From NCBI RefSeq assembly GCF_009834765.1, contig NZ_WVHP01000021.1, positions 186,001 through 250,000 of the forward strand: a stretch of DNA of 64,000 nt, written 5' to 3'. The notes under the pieces were generated by a model that was not told the DNA's origin, did not search any database, and saw only the letters and a program-made list of their open reading frames with translations. The first letter of the stretch is position 1; each line of letters starts with the position of its first letter. This document shows, piece after piece, positions 16,124 to 25,000 of the stretch. This DNA comes from Saccharibacter sp. EH611 (GTDB taxonomy: Bacteria; Pseudomonadota; Alphaproteobacteria; Acetobacterales; Acetobacteraceae). The position numbers and the translations under genes were made by a program.

Positions 16124-16876
16124 TTATTTAAGGCTGAAGGCTTCGCCAAGATAAACGCGGCGTACATCTTCGTTAGCGACGATGGCCTCGGGCGTGCCTT
16201 CCATAAGGACTTTTCCACTATGGAGGATATAGGCACGGTCAATAATCTCAAGTGTTTCGCGCACATTATGATCGGTGATCAGCACACCGATCCCGCGATC
16301 TTTGAGGTGAGAGACGAGGTCTCGAATCTCGCTCACAGCAATGGGGTCAATCCCAGCCAGAGGCTCATCGAGTAGAATATAATTGGGTTGGCTCGCAAGC
16401 GCGCGAGCAATCTCAAGGCGTCGTCGTTCCCCACCGGAGAGAGCAAGGGCCGGGGAGCGACGCAAACGCGTAATCCCGAATTCAGCGAGAAGCCCATCAA
16501 GCATTTCTTGGCGTTTGTCACGATCGGATTCGATAACTTCCAGCGCGACCATGATATTTTGCTCAACGGTCAATCCACGGAAGATACTTGCTTCCTGTGG
16601 GAGGTAGCCAACCCCTAAGCGGGCGCGCTGATACATAGGGAGCGGTGTGATATCAGACCCTTCAAGGGTGATACTGCCTGTATCAGCCGGAACAAGGCCG
16701 ACAATCATGTAGAAGCTCGTGGTTTTCCCCGCGCCATTAGGGCCGAGCAGACCAACAGCCTCGCCACGTTGCACATGGAGCGAGACATTCTGCACGACGG
16801 CTCGCTTTTTATAGCTCTTGCCGATTCCACGAGCAGCGAGCCCTTTATTGATATAAGACGGGAGGTCAGTATCCAT
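16124..16876 (-). CDS. lptB: LPS export ABC transporter ATP-binding protein LptB
   Basis: LptB is the cytoplasmic ATPase of the LptB2FGC complex that pulls lipopolysaccharide out of the inner membrane. Walker A GPNGAGKTTSFYMIVGL (about residue 40), Q-loop YLPQEASIFRGLTVEQN, signature LSGGERRRLEIARAL, Walker B YILLDEPLAGIDP and switch His ITDHNVRETLEI are all intact. A short N-terminal extension of about 10 residues (DTDLPSYINK) precedes the usual start. The ATG overlaps the lptA stop by one base. It ends the rnd-kdsD-lptC-lptA-lptB run. Confidence 0.97.
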   Translation of the reverse strand: MDTDLPSYINKGLAARGIGKSYKKRAVVQNVSLHVQRGEAVGLLGPNGAGKTTSFYMIVGLVPADTGSITLEGSDITPLPMYQRARLGVGYLPQEASIFRGLTVEQNIMVALEVIESDRDKRQEMLDGLLAEFGITRLRRSPALALSGGERRRLEIARALASQPNYILLDEPLAGIDPIAVSEIRDLVSHLKDRGIGVLITDHNVRETLEIIDRAYILHSGKVLMEGTPEAIVANEDVRRVYLGEAFSLK

Positions 16877-17784
16877 TATTGATTGGCCTCATTGGGAACA
16901 ACAAGCCCCTGAATAGGGGAATCCGTGCCGGGAAGCATGTGGGAAATGCCGGTCTTCATATCCACAATTGCTTGTGACCCATTATTTTGGTTTTGCCCTT
17001 GTGTCACATGAACATGGCCAATGAGACGCGCGAGCTGAGGGCCAAAGAGATAGACGCCACGATCCCCCGTAGCGACTTGGTTATGGGTGCGGATCACGAC
17101 GTGGCCCCACCCATAAGCACGGTCAAGGCTTGAATTGGATGGTGCTTGCCCAGAACGTGCGGCATCAGCAGCATTTTGGGCTTTCTGCTGGTTAGAAAGC
17201 CCAATAGCTTCCAGCACATCAGCAATAATACGATGGCCATCTGTGGTGGTGACTGTTGCCTCTCCACGCCCGATGGAGACATGCGTATTGGGGTAATATT
17301 CAACCAAGTCACGGGCCGTCATGGTTTGGCGTGGCGTGGTGAACTTCATGTTTTTACCGGTCATGATCATGACGGCTTTATCAACATCATAAAGCCCGTG
17401 ATCGCCCCAGCCTTGGTCGCGTAGATTGTACACATGCACATGTCCACGGGCCTCTACGCGGTAAAGCTCCATAGAAGAATCACCAGAAGCGTTTTCTTTT
17501 TTAGGAGCAGCAGGGTTAGCGGCTTTATGGCGCAGGTAACCGATCAGCACATCGCCATCGACGGTAATATCGCCACGTTGTGCTCGCGCCCCTCCTGTCA
17601 GGGTAACGGTTTGCTGATTCCGGTCGTAAATTTCTTCTTTTTTCCAGTAGAGATGAACCACCTGACCATGAGAGCGGTCAGACGCTTTAGGCTCAACAGA
17701 GGTTGACGCTGCGAATGCGGAGGAACAAAGCGCCGTAAACGCCGTGCAGGAGGCCAGAAAGAGAGAAAAAGAAGAACGCATCAT
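16876..17784 (-). CDS. lptA: LPS transport periplasmic protein LptA
   Basis: LptA forms the periplasmic bridge that carries lipopolysaccharide from LptC to LptD. A signal peptide (residues 1-25, ending SSAFAA) is followed by the OstA/LptA jellyroll with ITVDGDVLIGYLRH, VEARGHVHVYNL, DKAVMIMTGKN and VSIGRGEATVTTTDG. At 302 residues it is clearly longer than E. coli LptA (185), with extra central and C-terminal segments, including a Gln/Ala-rich stretch near 215-235. Position between lptC and lptB confirms the assignment. Confidence 0.93.
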   Translation of the reverse strand: MMRSSFSLFLASCTAFTALCSSAFAASTSVEPKASDRSHGQVVHLYWKKEEIYDRNQQTVTLTGGARAQRGDITVDGDVLIGYLRHKAANPAAPKKENASGDSSMELYRVEARGHVHVYNLRDQGWGDHGLYDVDKAVMIMTGKNMKFTTPRQTMTARDLVEYYPNTHVSIGRGEATVTTTDGHRIIADVLEAIGLSNQQKAQNAADAARSGQAPSNSSLDRAYGWGHVVIRTHNQVATGDRGVYLFGPQLARLIGHVHVTQGQNQNNGSQAIVDMKTGISHMLPGTDSPIQGLVVPNEANQ

Positions 17785-17791
17785 GCCTCCT

Positions 17792-18538
17792 TTATGGCCT
17801 TTTATTCGTCGAAACAGAAGGGGGGTGAGGTGTTAAATCATTAAAACGGTTAGTTAAGCCCGGCCCCATAAATTGAACAATGTTTTCTTCTTGGTCAAGA
17901 AACGCACTTTGAGCGTCTTGGGTTCCAAAAGGCCCTTCGGCATGCACCCAGTCATGGGTTGCGATGACTTGTTGTTTCATATCCATGTCAGCCGACGGGG
18001 TATTTAAAAGCGTGCCATCATTACGGTACATGACCACGTGCCCATCAAGGTTGAGGGTTTGTTCATGCTGTAGGTAAACGCCGCGATCGGCACGGATATG
18101 CATCCACTCCCCACGAGGGAGCATGATATCCGCTTCAGGGCGATTAAGGTCAATATGATTGTCACCAAGTTGGCGAGCGGTCTGTGCTGTCAGCGTATAA
18201 GGATGATTATGCGAATCAATATCGCGATATACAGCATGCTCCATGGCGCCACTATCAATATGGAGCTGGCGCATCTCACGGAGAATGGCGCGGTCTTGAT
18301 GAACAAGGTGGTTAAGCTCTGGCCAAATGGCGATAGAGGCCAGCAGAACCCCAGCGAGCGACGGTAATGCCCATTTCGCCAGAGTGAGGCGCGAGCGACG
18401 GCGTGCCATAGCCTCAGCTGTTGGGGGGCGGCGCACACGCTGGAACGCGGCTTTGCGGAGAGCGTCCAGTTTACGGAGGGGCTCGCTCCCCTGCTTATGA
18501 GTGAAATCCTCACGGTGTGGAGAGGGTTTGTCCGTCAT
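17792..18538 (-). CDS. lptC: LPS export system protein LptC
   Basis: LptC is the bitopic inner-membrane subunit that passes lipopolysaccharide from LptBFG to LptA. A charged cytoplasmic N-terminus of about 45 residues precedes one membrane helix (WALPSLAGVLLASIAIWPEL, about residues 53-72). The periplasmic part is a LptC-type beta jellyroll: YTLTAQTARQLGDNHIDLNRPEADI and VYLQHEQTLNLDGHVVMYRNDG. Length (248) suits alphaproteobacterial LptC. The start overlaps the kdsD stop by four bases. Confidence 0.92.
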   Translation of the reverse strand: MTDKPSPHREDFTHKQGSEPLRKLDALRKAAFQRVRRPPTAEAMARRRSRLTLAKWALPSLAGVLLASIAIWPELNHLVHQDRAILREMRQLHIDSGAMEHAVYRDIDSHNHPYTLTAQTARQLGDNHIDLNRPEADIMLPRGEWMHIRADRGVYLQHEQTLNLDGHVVMYRNDGTLLNTPSADMDMKQQVIATHDWVHAEGPFGTQDAQSAFLDQEENIVQFMGPGLTNRFNDLTPHPPSVSTNKRP

Positions 18539-19512
18539 AGAACACCTGCTTGCAAAAAGTCATGCAGATGTAAAATACCAAGCGGCCGCTGCTGGTCATC
18601 AAGGACGAAGAGGCTACTAACGGGCACAGCGCGGTCGTGCATTTGATGGAGCGCATCTTGCATTAACGTCCCGGGGCTGGTCGTTAATGGGTTTGGATTC
18701 ATGATGTCGGCTGCCGTGGTACGGTCAAGATCACGCTTCAAAGCACGACGTAAGTCGCCATCCGCGATGAGGCCGCAAAGCCGCCTTTCATGATCCACAA
18801 CTCCTATGCAACCAAATGCTTTGCGCGTCATTTCAATAATGACTGAACGCAGCGGCAAAGTGGGGGGGCCAAGGGGCATAGACGAGCCCGTATGCATCAA
18901 TTCACGCACGGGGCGTAAACGCGCTCCGATTTGTCCTGCGGGATGGAGGCGACTGAAATCTTGTGACGTAAAGTGCCGTTTTTCCATGAGAGCGATGGCG
19001 AGAGCATCGCCAAGGGCGAGTTGTAGAAGCGATGATGTCGTTGGGGCGAGATTAAGAGGGCATGCTTCTTGGGCAGGAGGTAAGAGCAGGCAGACTGTAG
19101 AGGAGCGTCCTAAAGAGGATTTCGCTGAGGATGTTATCCCAATCAGAGGAAGAGCATTATGAGCGGCAAAAGCGAGGAGAGGGGCGAGTTCAACACTTTC
19201 CCCAGAGCTAGAGAGAGCTAAGACAATATCGCCAGGCTGAATAATGCCTAGGTCACCATGTGCAGCTTCAGCAGGGTGGAGGAAAAGGGCAGGAGTGCCT
19301 GTAGAGGCTAATGTCGCTTGGATCTTACGTCCAATATGTCCTGATTTCCCGATACCAGTAATGATAAGGCGGCCAGGAGCGGACAGAATCTGTGCAATAG
19401 CCTGCTCAAGCGCAACACCTAAAGGCCCATTAAGCGCCTGTTCAAGGCGTTCTAGCCCTTCACGTTCTACGGTGAGGGCTTTACGGGCTGCTGTGAGGGG
19501 TTGAGCAGTCAT
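18535..19512 (-). CDS. kdsD: Arabinose-5-phosphate isomerase (KpsF/GutQ family)
   Basis: The enzyme interconverts ribulose-5-phosphate and arabinose-5-phosphate for KDO synthesis. The SIS domain (about residues 40-180) includes RLIITGIGKSGHIGRKIQATLASTG, FLHPAEAAHGDLG and ALSSSGES. It is followed by LPPAQEACPLNLAPTTSS and two CBS domains (about 210-325). I chose ATG 19512 (MTAQPLTAAR), which gives the standard length of about 325; the frame is open 18 codons further. Genome context (lptCAB) fits a role in LPS core assembly. Confidence 0.95.
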   Translation of the reverse strand: MTAQPLTAARKALTVEREGLERLEQALNGPLGVALEQAIAQILSAPGRLIITGIGKSGHIGRKIQATLASTGTPALFLHPAEAAHGDLGIIQPGDIVLALSSSGESVELAPLLAFAAHNALPLIGITSSAKSSLGRSSTVCLLLPPAQEACPLNLAPTTSSLLQLALGDALAIALMEKRHFTSQDFSRLHPAGQIGARLRPVRELMHTGSSMPLGPPTLPLRSVIIEMTRKAFGCIGVVDHERRLCGLIADGDLRRALKRDLDRTTAADIMNPNPLTTSPGTLMQDALHQMHDRAVPVSSLFVLDDQQRPLGILHLHDFLQAGVL

Positions 19513-19531
19513 AACACAACCACAATCCGCG

Positions 19532-20182
19532 TTAGGCGCGGTGTGCGAAGATGTCCGAGACATCATAGCCTAGCAAATCGAGCTTGGCACGTGTCGGCAA
19601 GAAGTTATAGCAATCTTGGGCGAGGTCGCGGCGTTCCTCACGAATAAGCATCGCCTCAAGTTTTTTCCATAGCGCGTGCAGATGAAGAACATCGGCAGCA
19701 GCATAACGCTTTTGGTCTTCTGTAAGGTTTATCGCGCCCCAATCAGAGCTTTGCTGCTGTTTAGAGAGTTCAATACCGAGAAGTTCGCGACAAAGATAAG
19801 CAAGGCCGTGACGATCGGTAAAGGTATAAACAAGCCGTGCTGCAATTTTTGTGCAGATGACAGAGGTAAGCGTAATACCAAGATTATGCTGTAAAACGGC
19901 AACATCGAAACGTGCGAAATGCATCAGCTTCGTTACAGAAGCATCTGTAAGGAGTTTTTTCAGGTTGGGGCAATCATACCCTCGTCCACCAAGGCGGGTT
20001 GGCTTGATTTGGACAAGATGGGCTTCTCCATTGCCTGAAGAAAGCTGGACAAGGCACAGTCGATCACGATGAGGGTTGAGGCCCATCGTTTCAGTATCAA
20101 TGGCAACAACCGAACCAAGGTCTAGAGCGTCCGGTAGGTCTCCGTCATGAAGATGAATGACGACGTTACGCGGATCGTTCAT
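19532..20182 (-). CDS. rnd: Short ribonuclease D (DEDD exonuclease)
   Basis: A 3'-5' exoribonuclease of the RNase D type, involved in tRNA and structured RNA maturation. Exo motifs are visible: VAIDTETMGLNPHRDRLCLVQL (Exo I), LMHFARFDVAVLQHNLG (Exo II) and KRYAAADVLHLHALW (Exo III). With about 216 residues it has only the exonuclease domain and lacks the HRDC domains of E. coli RNase D, as in many alphaproteobacteria. The frame continues upstream into a tRNA gene, so I set the start at ATG 20182, which is preceded by GGTGA. It is the first gene of the kdsD-lpt run. Confidence 0.93.
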   Translation of the reverse strand: MNDPRNVVIHLHDGDLPDALDLGSVVAIDTETMGLNPHRDRLCLVQLSSGNGEAHLVQIKPTRLGGRGYDCPNLKKLLTDASVTKLMHFARFDVAVLQHNLGITLTSVICTKIAARLVYTFTDRHGLAYLCRELLGIELSKQQQSSDWGAINLTEDQKRYAAADVLHLHALWKKLEAMLIREERRDLAQDCYNFLPTRAKLDLLGYDVSDIFAHRA

Positions 20183-20242
20183 GATGTCACCAGATAATAA
20201 TAGAGAGAAAAGATAAGCCATCTGAAATTGTGGTGGCTTATA

Positions 20243-20329
20243 TGGTGCCCAGAAGAAGACTCGAACTTCCACGTCCCGAAGGACACAGGCACCTGAAGCC
20301 TGCGCGTCTACCAATTCCGCCATCTGGGC
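20243..20329 (-). tRNA. tRNA-Leu (anticodon CAG)
   Basis: Read on the minus strand, the 87 bases fold as a class II tRNA. The 7-bp acceptor is GCCCAGA/TCTGGGC, with D-arm GGCGGAATTGGTAGACGC, anticodon stem CAGGC/GCCTG around loop TTCAGGT (anticodon CAG), a long variable arm (TGTCCTTCGGGACG), T-arm with TTCGAGTC and an encoded CCA end. The identity follows from the anticodon and the leucine-type variable arm. It lies just upstream of rnd on the same strand. Confidence 0.95.
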
Positions 20330-20663
20330 AAAGAGGCTCTCGATTTGTCATTAATGACTACCGAGCTGGTGAGGTGCTTTCTACGCATCTGAAGGGAGGC
20401 CGTCAATATGCAAAATGCATGAAAGGTTAAAAAAGATCAGGAGAGGGGATAGGGCCAAAACGGACTAATTTTGTTGTGAATAATTCTCATTTATAGATGG
20501 CGGATATATTATGTTAAGGAAAAAGGTAAGTATTACTGCCTATTCATTTGTTTATTTCGGCGTATATCGTGAGACCAGCGGGGGTTCCCCCCTTATATAT
20601 TTATAGTGATGTGCTGTGCGTTCCGTCGGTAGTGCGGGCGTTGTCGCGAAGGAGATTGCGCTC
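20330..20663. other. Gene-free interval between tRNA-Leu and gltD
   Basis: This AT-richer interval of about 330 bases separates the divergent tRNA/rnd and glt units. It holds the Fur-like element at 20469-20492 (entered separately) and a GGGGG-TT-CCCCCC inverted stretch near 20579-20592. A 31-codon frame (20511-20606) has no ribosome site and I do not call it a gene. Confidence 0.5.
20469..20492 (+). promoter_or_regulatory. Fur-like operator upstream of gltDB
   Basis: The 24-base element consists of TTTTGTTG, two variable bases, then AATAATTCTCATTT. It is repeated with only the two middle bases changed upstream of the TonB receptor (50015-50038). The core resembles Fur boxes of proteobacteria (AATnATTCTCATT type). 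It lies about 170 bases before the gltD start. Iron control of glutamate synthase, an iron-sulfur flavoenzyme, would be plausible; binding is inferred. Confidence 0.5.
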
Positions 20664-22085
20664 ATGACTGAGAAAATGTTGCGTTTTGTAAGCTGCTCTC
20701 AGCATCCTCCAGAGAAACGTCCGGCATCGGAGCGTCGGCATGATAGTCACGAAATTTATGAAGGTTTTTCATTAGAGCGAGCTGAAGAACAGGCATCGCG
20801 GTGCTCTCAATGTGGAATTCCCTTTTGTGCGGTGCATTGTCCACTTGAGAATGTGATTCCCGAATGGTTACGCTTGGCGGCAAGTGGACGGCTTGAAGAG
20901 GCCTATGAGCTGTCTTCATCCACTAATAGCTTCCCAGAAATTTGTGGTCGTATCTGCCCGCAGGATCGTCTGTGTGAAGGCAATTGTGTGATTCATAAAG
21001 GGTTTCGCAGCGTAACGATCGGTGCTGTCGAGCGGTTTATTACAGAGACAGCGTTTGCAGAGGGCTGGGTGAAGCCGGCTCTCCCTCATCATGACCGCGG
21101 GCAGAGCATTGGCATTGTTGGCTCAGGCCCCGCCGGGCTTGCATGCGCGGAGCGCTTGCGTGCGAAAGGTTATGAGGTTCATGTCTATGAGCGTCAGGAT
21201 AAGCCGGGCGGACTGTTGATGTATGGCATTCCCAGCTTTAAGTTGGATAAAGAGGTCGTTGAGCGTCGGTGGCGTCTGCTAGAAGAGCAGGGGATTATGT
21301 TCCATCTTGGCCAAGCTATTGGATCTAAGGATGGTGAGCTGTCCCTTGAGGCGCTTCGCTCACGCCATGATGCGGTCTTCTTAGCAACGGGTGTGTATCG
21401 CTCACGTCAGGTGAAGGTTCCCGGTGTGGGGATGAATGGGGTCGTTGAGGCGCTGGATTACCTTAAAGAGTCTCACAACCCTTCAGAGGATCTGAATGCG
21501 AAGGGGCGGCATGTGGTTGTTCTTGGCGGGGGTGATACCGCGATGGACTGCATGCGCACCGCCATCCGACAAGGGGCGGAAAAAGTTACCTGCGCCTATC
21601 GTCGAGATCGCGACAATATGCCCGGCTCTCGCCAAGAGGTCGCGAATGCAGAAGAAGAGGGGGCTTACTTCCAGTGGCTCGCCGCTCCTGAAGCATTTAT
21701 TGGTGAGGATCATGTCCATGCCGTGCGCCTCAAAGAGATGCGCCTTGGTGCCACGGATGAGCAGGGGCGTCGTATGGTCGAGCCATCTGGGGGGCACAAT
21801 ACATTGCGGGCGGATATGGTCATTTGCGCCCTAGGGTTTGAGCCAGAAGATTTGCCGGGCCAATGGCATGAGCCGGAGCTCGCGGTGACGCCATGGGGCA
21901 CGCTCAAAGTGCCAACAGGAGGGTATGAGACGAGCCTTTCTGGTGTGTTTGCGGGTGGTGATATTGTGCGCGGGGCCAGTTTAGTGGTCTGGGCGATCCG
22001 CGATGGCCGTGACGCGGCGGCGGCTATTCACACGCATCTTTCGCAGAAAACAACGCTCTCACAGCCAGCTCAGGAGAATGCATAA
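20664..22085 (+). CDS. gltD: Glutamate synthase (NADPH) small subunit
   Basis: GltD is the FAD- and [4Fe-4S]-containing beta subunit that passes electrons from NADPH to GltB for glutamate synthesis. The N-terminal ferredoxin-like part holds CSQCGIPFCAVHC and EICGRICPQDRLCEGNC. The FAD site GIVGSGPAGLACAERL is near residue 153, and the NADPH site VVVLGGGDTAMDCMRTA is near 290. ATG 20664 (MTEKMLRFV) follows GAAGGAG with nine-base spacing; the open frame is 16 codons longer. Its TAA overlaps the gltB ATG by one base. The order gltD-gltB is the reverse of E. coli gltBD. Confidence 0.96.
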   Translation: MTEKMLRFVSCSQHPPEKRPASERRHDSHEIYEGFSLERAEEQASRCSQCGIPFCAVHCPLENVIPEWLRLAASGRLEEAYELSSSTNSFPEICGRICPQDRLCEGNCVIHKGFRSVTIGAVERFITETAFAEGWVKPALPHHDRGQSIGIVGSGPAGLACAERLRAKGYEVHVYERQDKPGGLLMYGIPSFKLDKEVVERRWRLLEEQGIMFHLGQAIGSKDGELSLEALRSRHDAVFLATGVYRSRQVKVPGVGMNGVVEALDYLKESHNPSEDLNAKGRHVVVLGGGDTAMDCMRTAIRQGAEKVTCAYRRDRDNMPGSRQEVANAEEEGAYFQWLAAPEAFIGEDHVHAVRLKEMRLGATDEQGRRMVEPSGGHNTLRADMVICALGFEPEDLPGQWHEPELAVTPWGTLKVPTGGYETSLSGVFAGGDIVRGASLVVWAIRDGRDAAAAIHTHLSQKTTLSQPAQENA

Positions 22086-25000
22086 TGTCAGATCGTACGT
22101 TTGTTCGTGAGTATCAGGACAATGTTGAGCGCTTGAGCGATGTATATGATCCACAGCAGGAGCATGATGCCTGCGGCGTGGGGGTTGTGGCCGCTCTTGA
22201 TGGGGCGCCAAAACGTTCTGTCGTAAAGGCTGGCATCGAGGCGCTGGGGAATCTCTGGCACCGCGGCGCTGTGGATGCTGACGGGAAGACTGGAGATGGT
22301 GCGGGTATCCATATCGAGATCCCACAAAACTTCTTTGCGGAGGCTATTTATAGCGGTGGTGATGTCGTGGTTGAAGGGCGCATTGCTGTTGGTATGGTCT
22401 TTCTTCCGCGCACAGATTTAGGGGCGCAAGAGAGTGGTCGCCAGATTATTGAAACCGAGATTTTAAAATTCGGTTACGGGATTTATGGCTGGCGTCAGGT
22501 GCCTATCGACACGTCTTATATCGGCGAAAAAGCTAACGAGACGCGGCCGGAAATTGAACAAATCATGATCCGCAACACGCTAGGGCGTGACGATGAAACG
22601 TTTGAGCGTGATCTGTATGTGATCAGACGGCGAATTGAGAAGGCTGCAGCCAGTGCGCATGTCGATGTGTATATCTGCTCGCTGTCATGCCGTTCTGTGA
22701 TTTATAAGGGCATGTTCCTAGCTGAAAATCTAACAGATTTTTACCCGGACTTGCTGGATGAGCGCTTTGTGTCGCGTTTTGCGATTTATCATCAGCGTTA
22801 TTCGACCAATACGTTCCCGACATGGAAGTTAGCGCAGCCTTTCCGCAAGATCGCTCATAATGGTGAGATCAATACGCTGTCAGGCAATGTGAACTGGATG
22901 CGTGCGCATGAAACGCGCCTGTCGCATCCCGATCTTGACCCGTATATGGACGCACTTAAACCCGTTGTCCAAGTTGCGGGGTCTGACACGGCGGCCTTGG
23001 ATAATATTTTCGAGCTTCTGACGTTCGCTGGGCGTGATGCTACGGCGGCTAAGGCCCTGCTCGTGCCGGCTTCTGCGGGGGCGAATTCGTCCATGTCCCC
23101 AAAAGTGAAGGCGTTTTTCCGCTATTGCAATGCAGTGATTGAACCGTGGGATGGCCCAGCGGCGCTGTGCGGCACCGATGGGCGTTGGGTGATTGCGGGG
23201 CTGGATCGCGCAGGGTTGCGTCCTTTGCGCTACAGTATCACCAAAGATGGTCTGCTGATCGTTGGTTCTGAAACCGGCATGGTGCGTGTTCCTGATGACG
23301 CTGTGCTGCAGCGTGGGCGCCTAGGGCCGGGGCAGACCTTAGCGTTGGATTTGGAAAAAGGGCAGCTCTATGCGCCTGATGAGGTGATGGAGCTGCTTGC
23401 ATCGCGGCAAGATTTTGAGCGCTGGGTTGACCAAATTCAGGACATTAGCCCGCTTTTAGCAGATGTGCATGAGAAAGGGGCTCTTGCTGTCGAAGAGCTT
23501 CGTCGTCGTCAGCTCGCGGTAAGCCTGACCTATGAAGAGATGGAAACCATCCTTCAGCCAATGGTCGCCAATGCGGCAGAAGCGATTGGTTCTATGGGAG
23601 ATGACACACCGCTTCAGGTGCTGTCGGGTCATTATCGAGGCTTGGCGCATTATTTCCGCCAAGGGTTTAGTCAGGTGACGAACCCGCCGATTGATAGCTT
23701 GCGGGAAACGCGTGTGATGAGCCTCATCACACGCATGGGGAACCTAGGCAACATTTTGGAGGAAGCGTCCAGCCAGTGTCGGCTTCTTCAGCTTTCCAGT
23801 CCTATTTTGACCAATGGTGAGTTCGATAAACTCCGTCAGGTATGTGACACACAAGGCGCCGTGATTGACTGCACCTTCCCTATTGAATGGGGCGAGAACG
23901 GTTTGCGTCGTGCTCTGACAGAGATGAGCCGTCAGGCAGAAGATGCGGTGCGCGGGGGCTGTAGCCATCTCTTCCTGACAGACGAGCATAGCGGAGCTGA
24001 GCGCGTGGCGGTGCCGATGATCTTGGCAACGGCCGCGGTACACCGCCATCTCATCAACCAGTCCTTGCGTACCTTTACGTCGGTCAATGTGCGGACGTCC
24101 GAAACCCTTGATGTGCATGGCATTGCGGTGACGATCGGTGTCGGGGCGTCCACGGTTAATCCGTGGCTTGCACAGCATGGTATTGCAGACCGTGTGCGTC
24201 GTGGCCTTCTGGGCAGCATGACGCTAGGCGAAGCGATGCAACGTTATCGCACAGCGGTGGATAAAGGCCTGCTCAAGATCATGTCCAAGGCTGGGATTTC
24301 ACTCGTGGCCTCTTATCGGGGTGGGTATAACTTTGAGGCCGTGGGGCTGTCTCGTGCTCTGGTGTCGGAGTTCTTCCCGGGTATGGCCTCGCGTATTTCC
24401 GGCATTGGTCTATCGGGGATCGCGCGTCATGTGCTGCATGCGCATAAAAAAGCCTGGGGTCAGGAAGGTGTTGTCACCCTGCCAGTTGGCGGACGGTATA
24501 AAATCCGTCCGAAAGGGGAGGTTCACTCCCTGTCAGCTACAGTGGTGCATTTGCTTCAAACAGCTGTGACGGCCAATAGCTCAAAGCTTTATCGTCGTTA
24601 TAGTGAGGCATTGCGGGCTCAACCGCCGATTGCCTTGCGTGATTTACTGGATTTCCGCACATCGGCTCGCTCAATCGACGTGGACGATGTAGAAGGGATC
24701 ACCCAAATCCGCCATCGTTTGGTCGCTCCGGGGATCTCGCTAGGGGCACTTAGCCCAGAAGCGCATGAGACGCTTGCGATTGCGATGAACCGCATTGGAG
24801 CGAAATCTGATTCAGGCGAGGGGGGAGAAGACCCGTCACGGGCCTATCCACGCCCTAATGGTGATAACGCGTCATCAGCGATTAAGCAGGTGGCTTCAGG
24901 TCGTTTTGGTGTCACCGCTGAATATCTCAATGATTGCCGCGAGATTGAGATTAAGGTTGCACAGGGTGCCAAGCCAGGTGAAGGCGGGCAGTTGCCCGGC

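Noticed and set aside
20183-20323. N-terminal extension of rnd by 47 codons
   Set aside because: The extension is a translation of tRNA-Leu (MAELVDAQASGACVLR is a typical tRNA artefact) and ATG 20182 has a GGTGA site.
20511-20606. 31-codon ORF in the gltD leader as a possible attenuator peptide
   Set aside because: It has no ribosome site and no run of regulatory codons or mutually exclusive hairpins. I could not support it.
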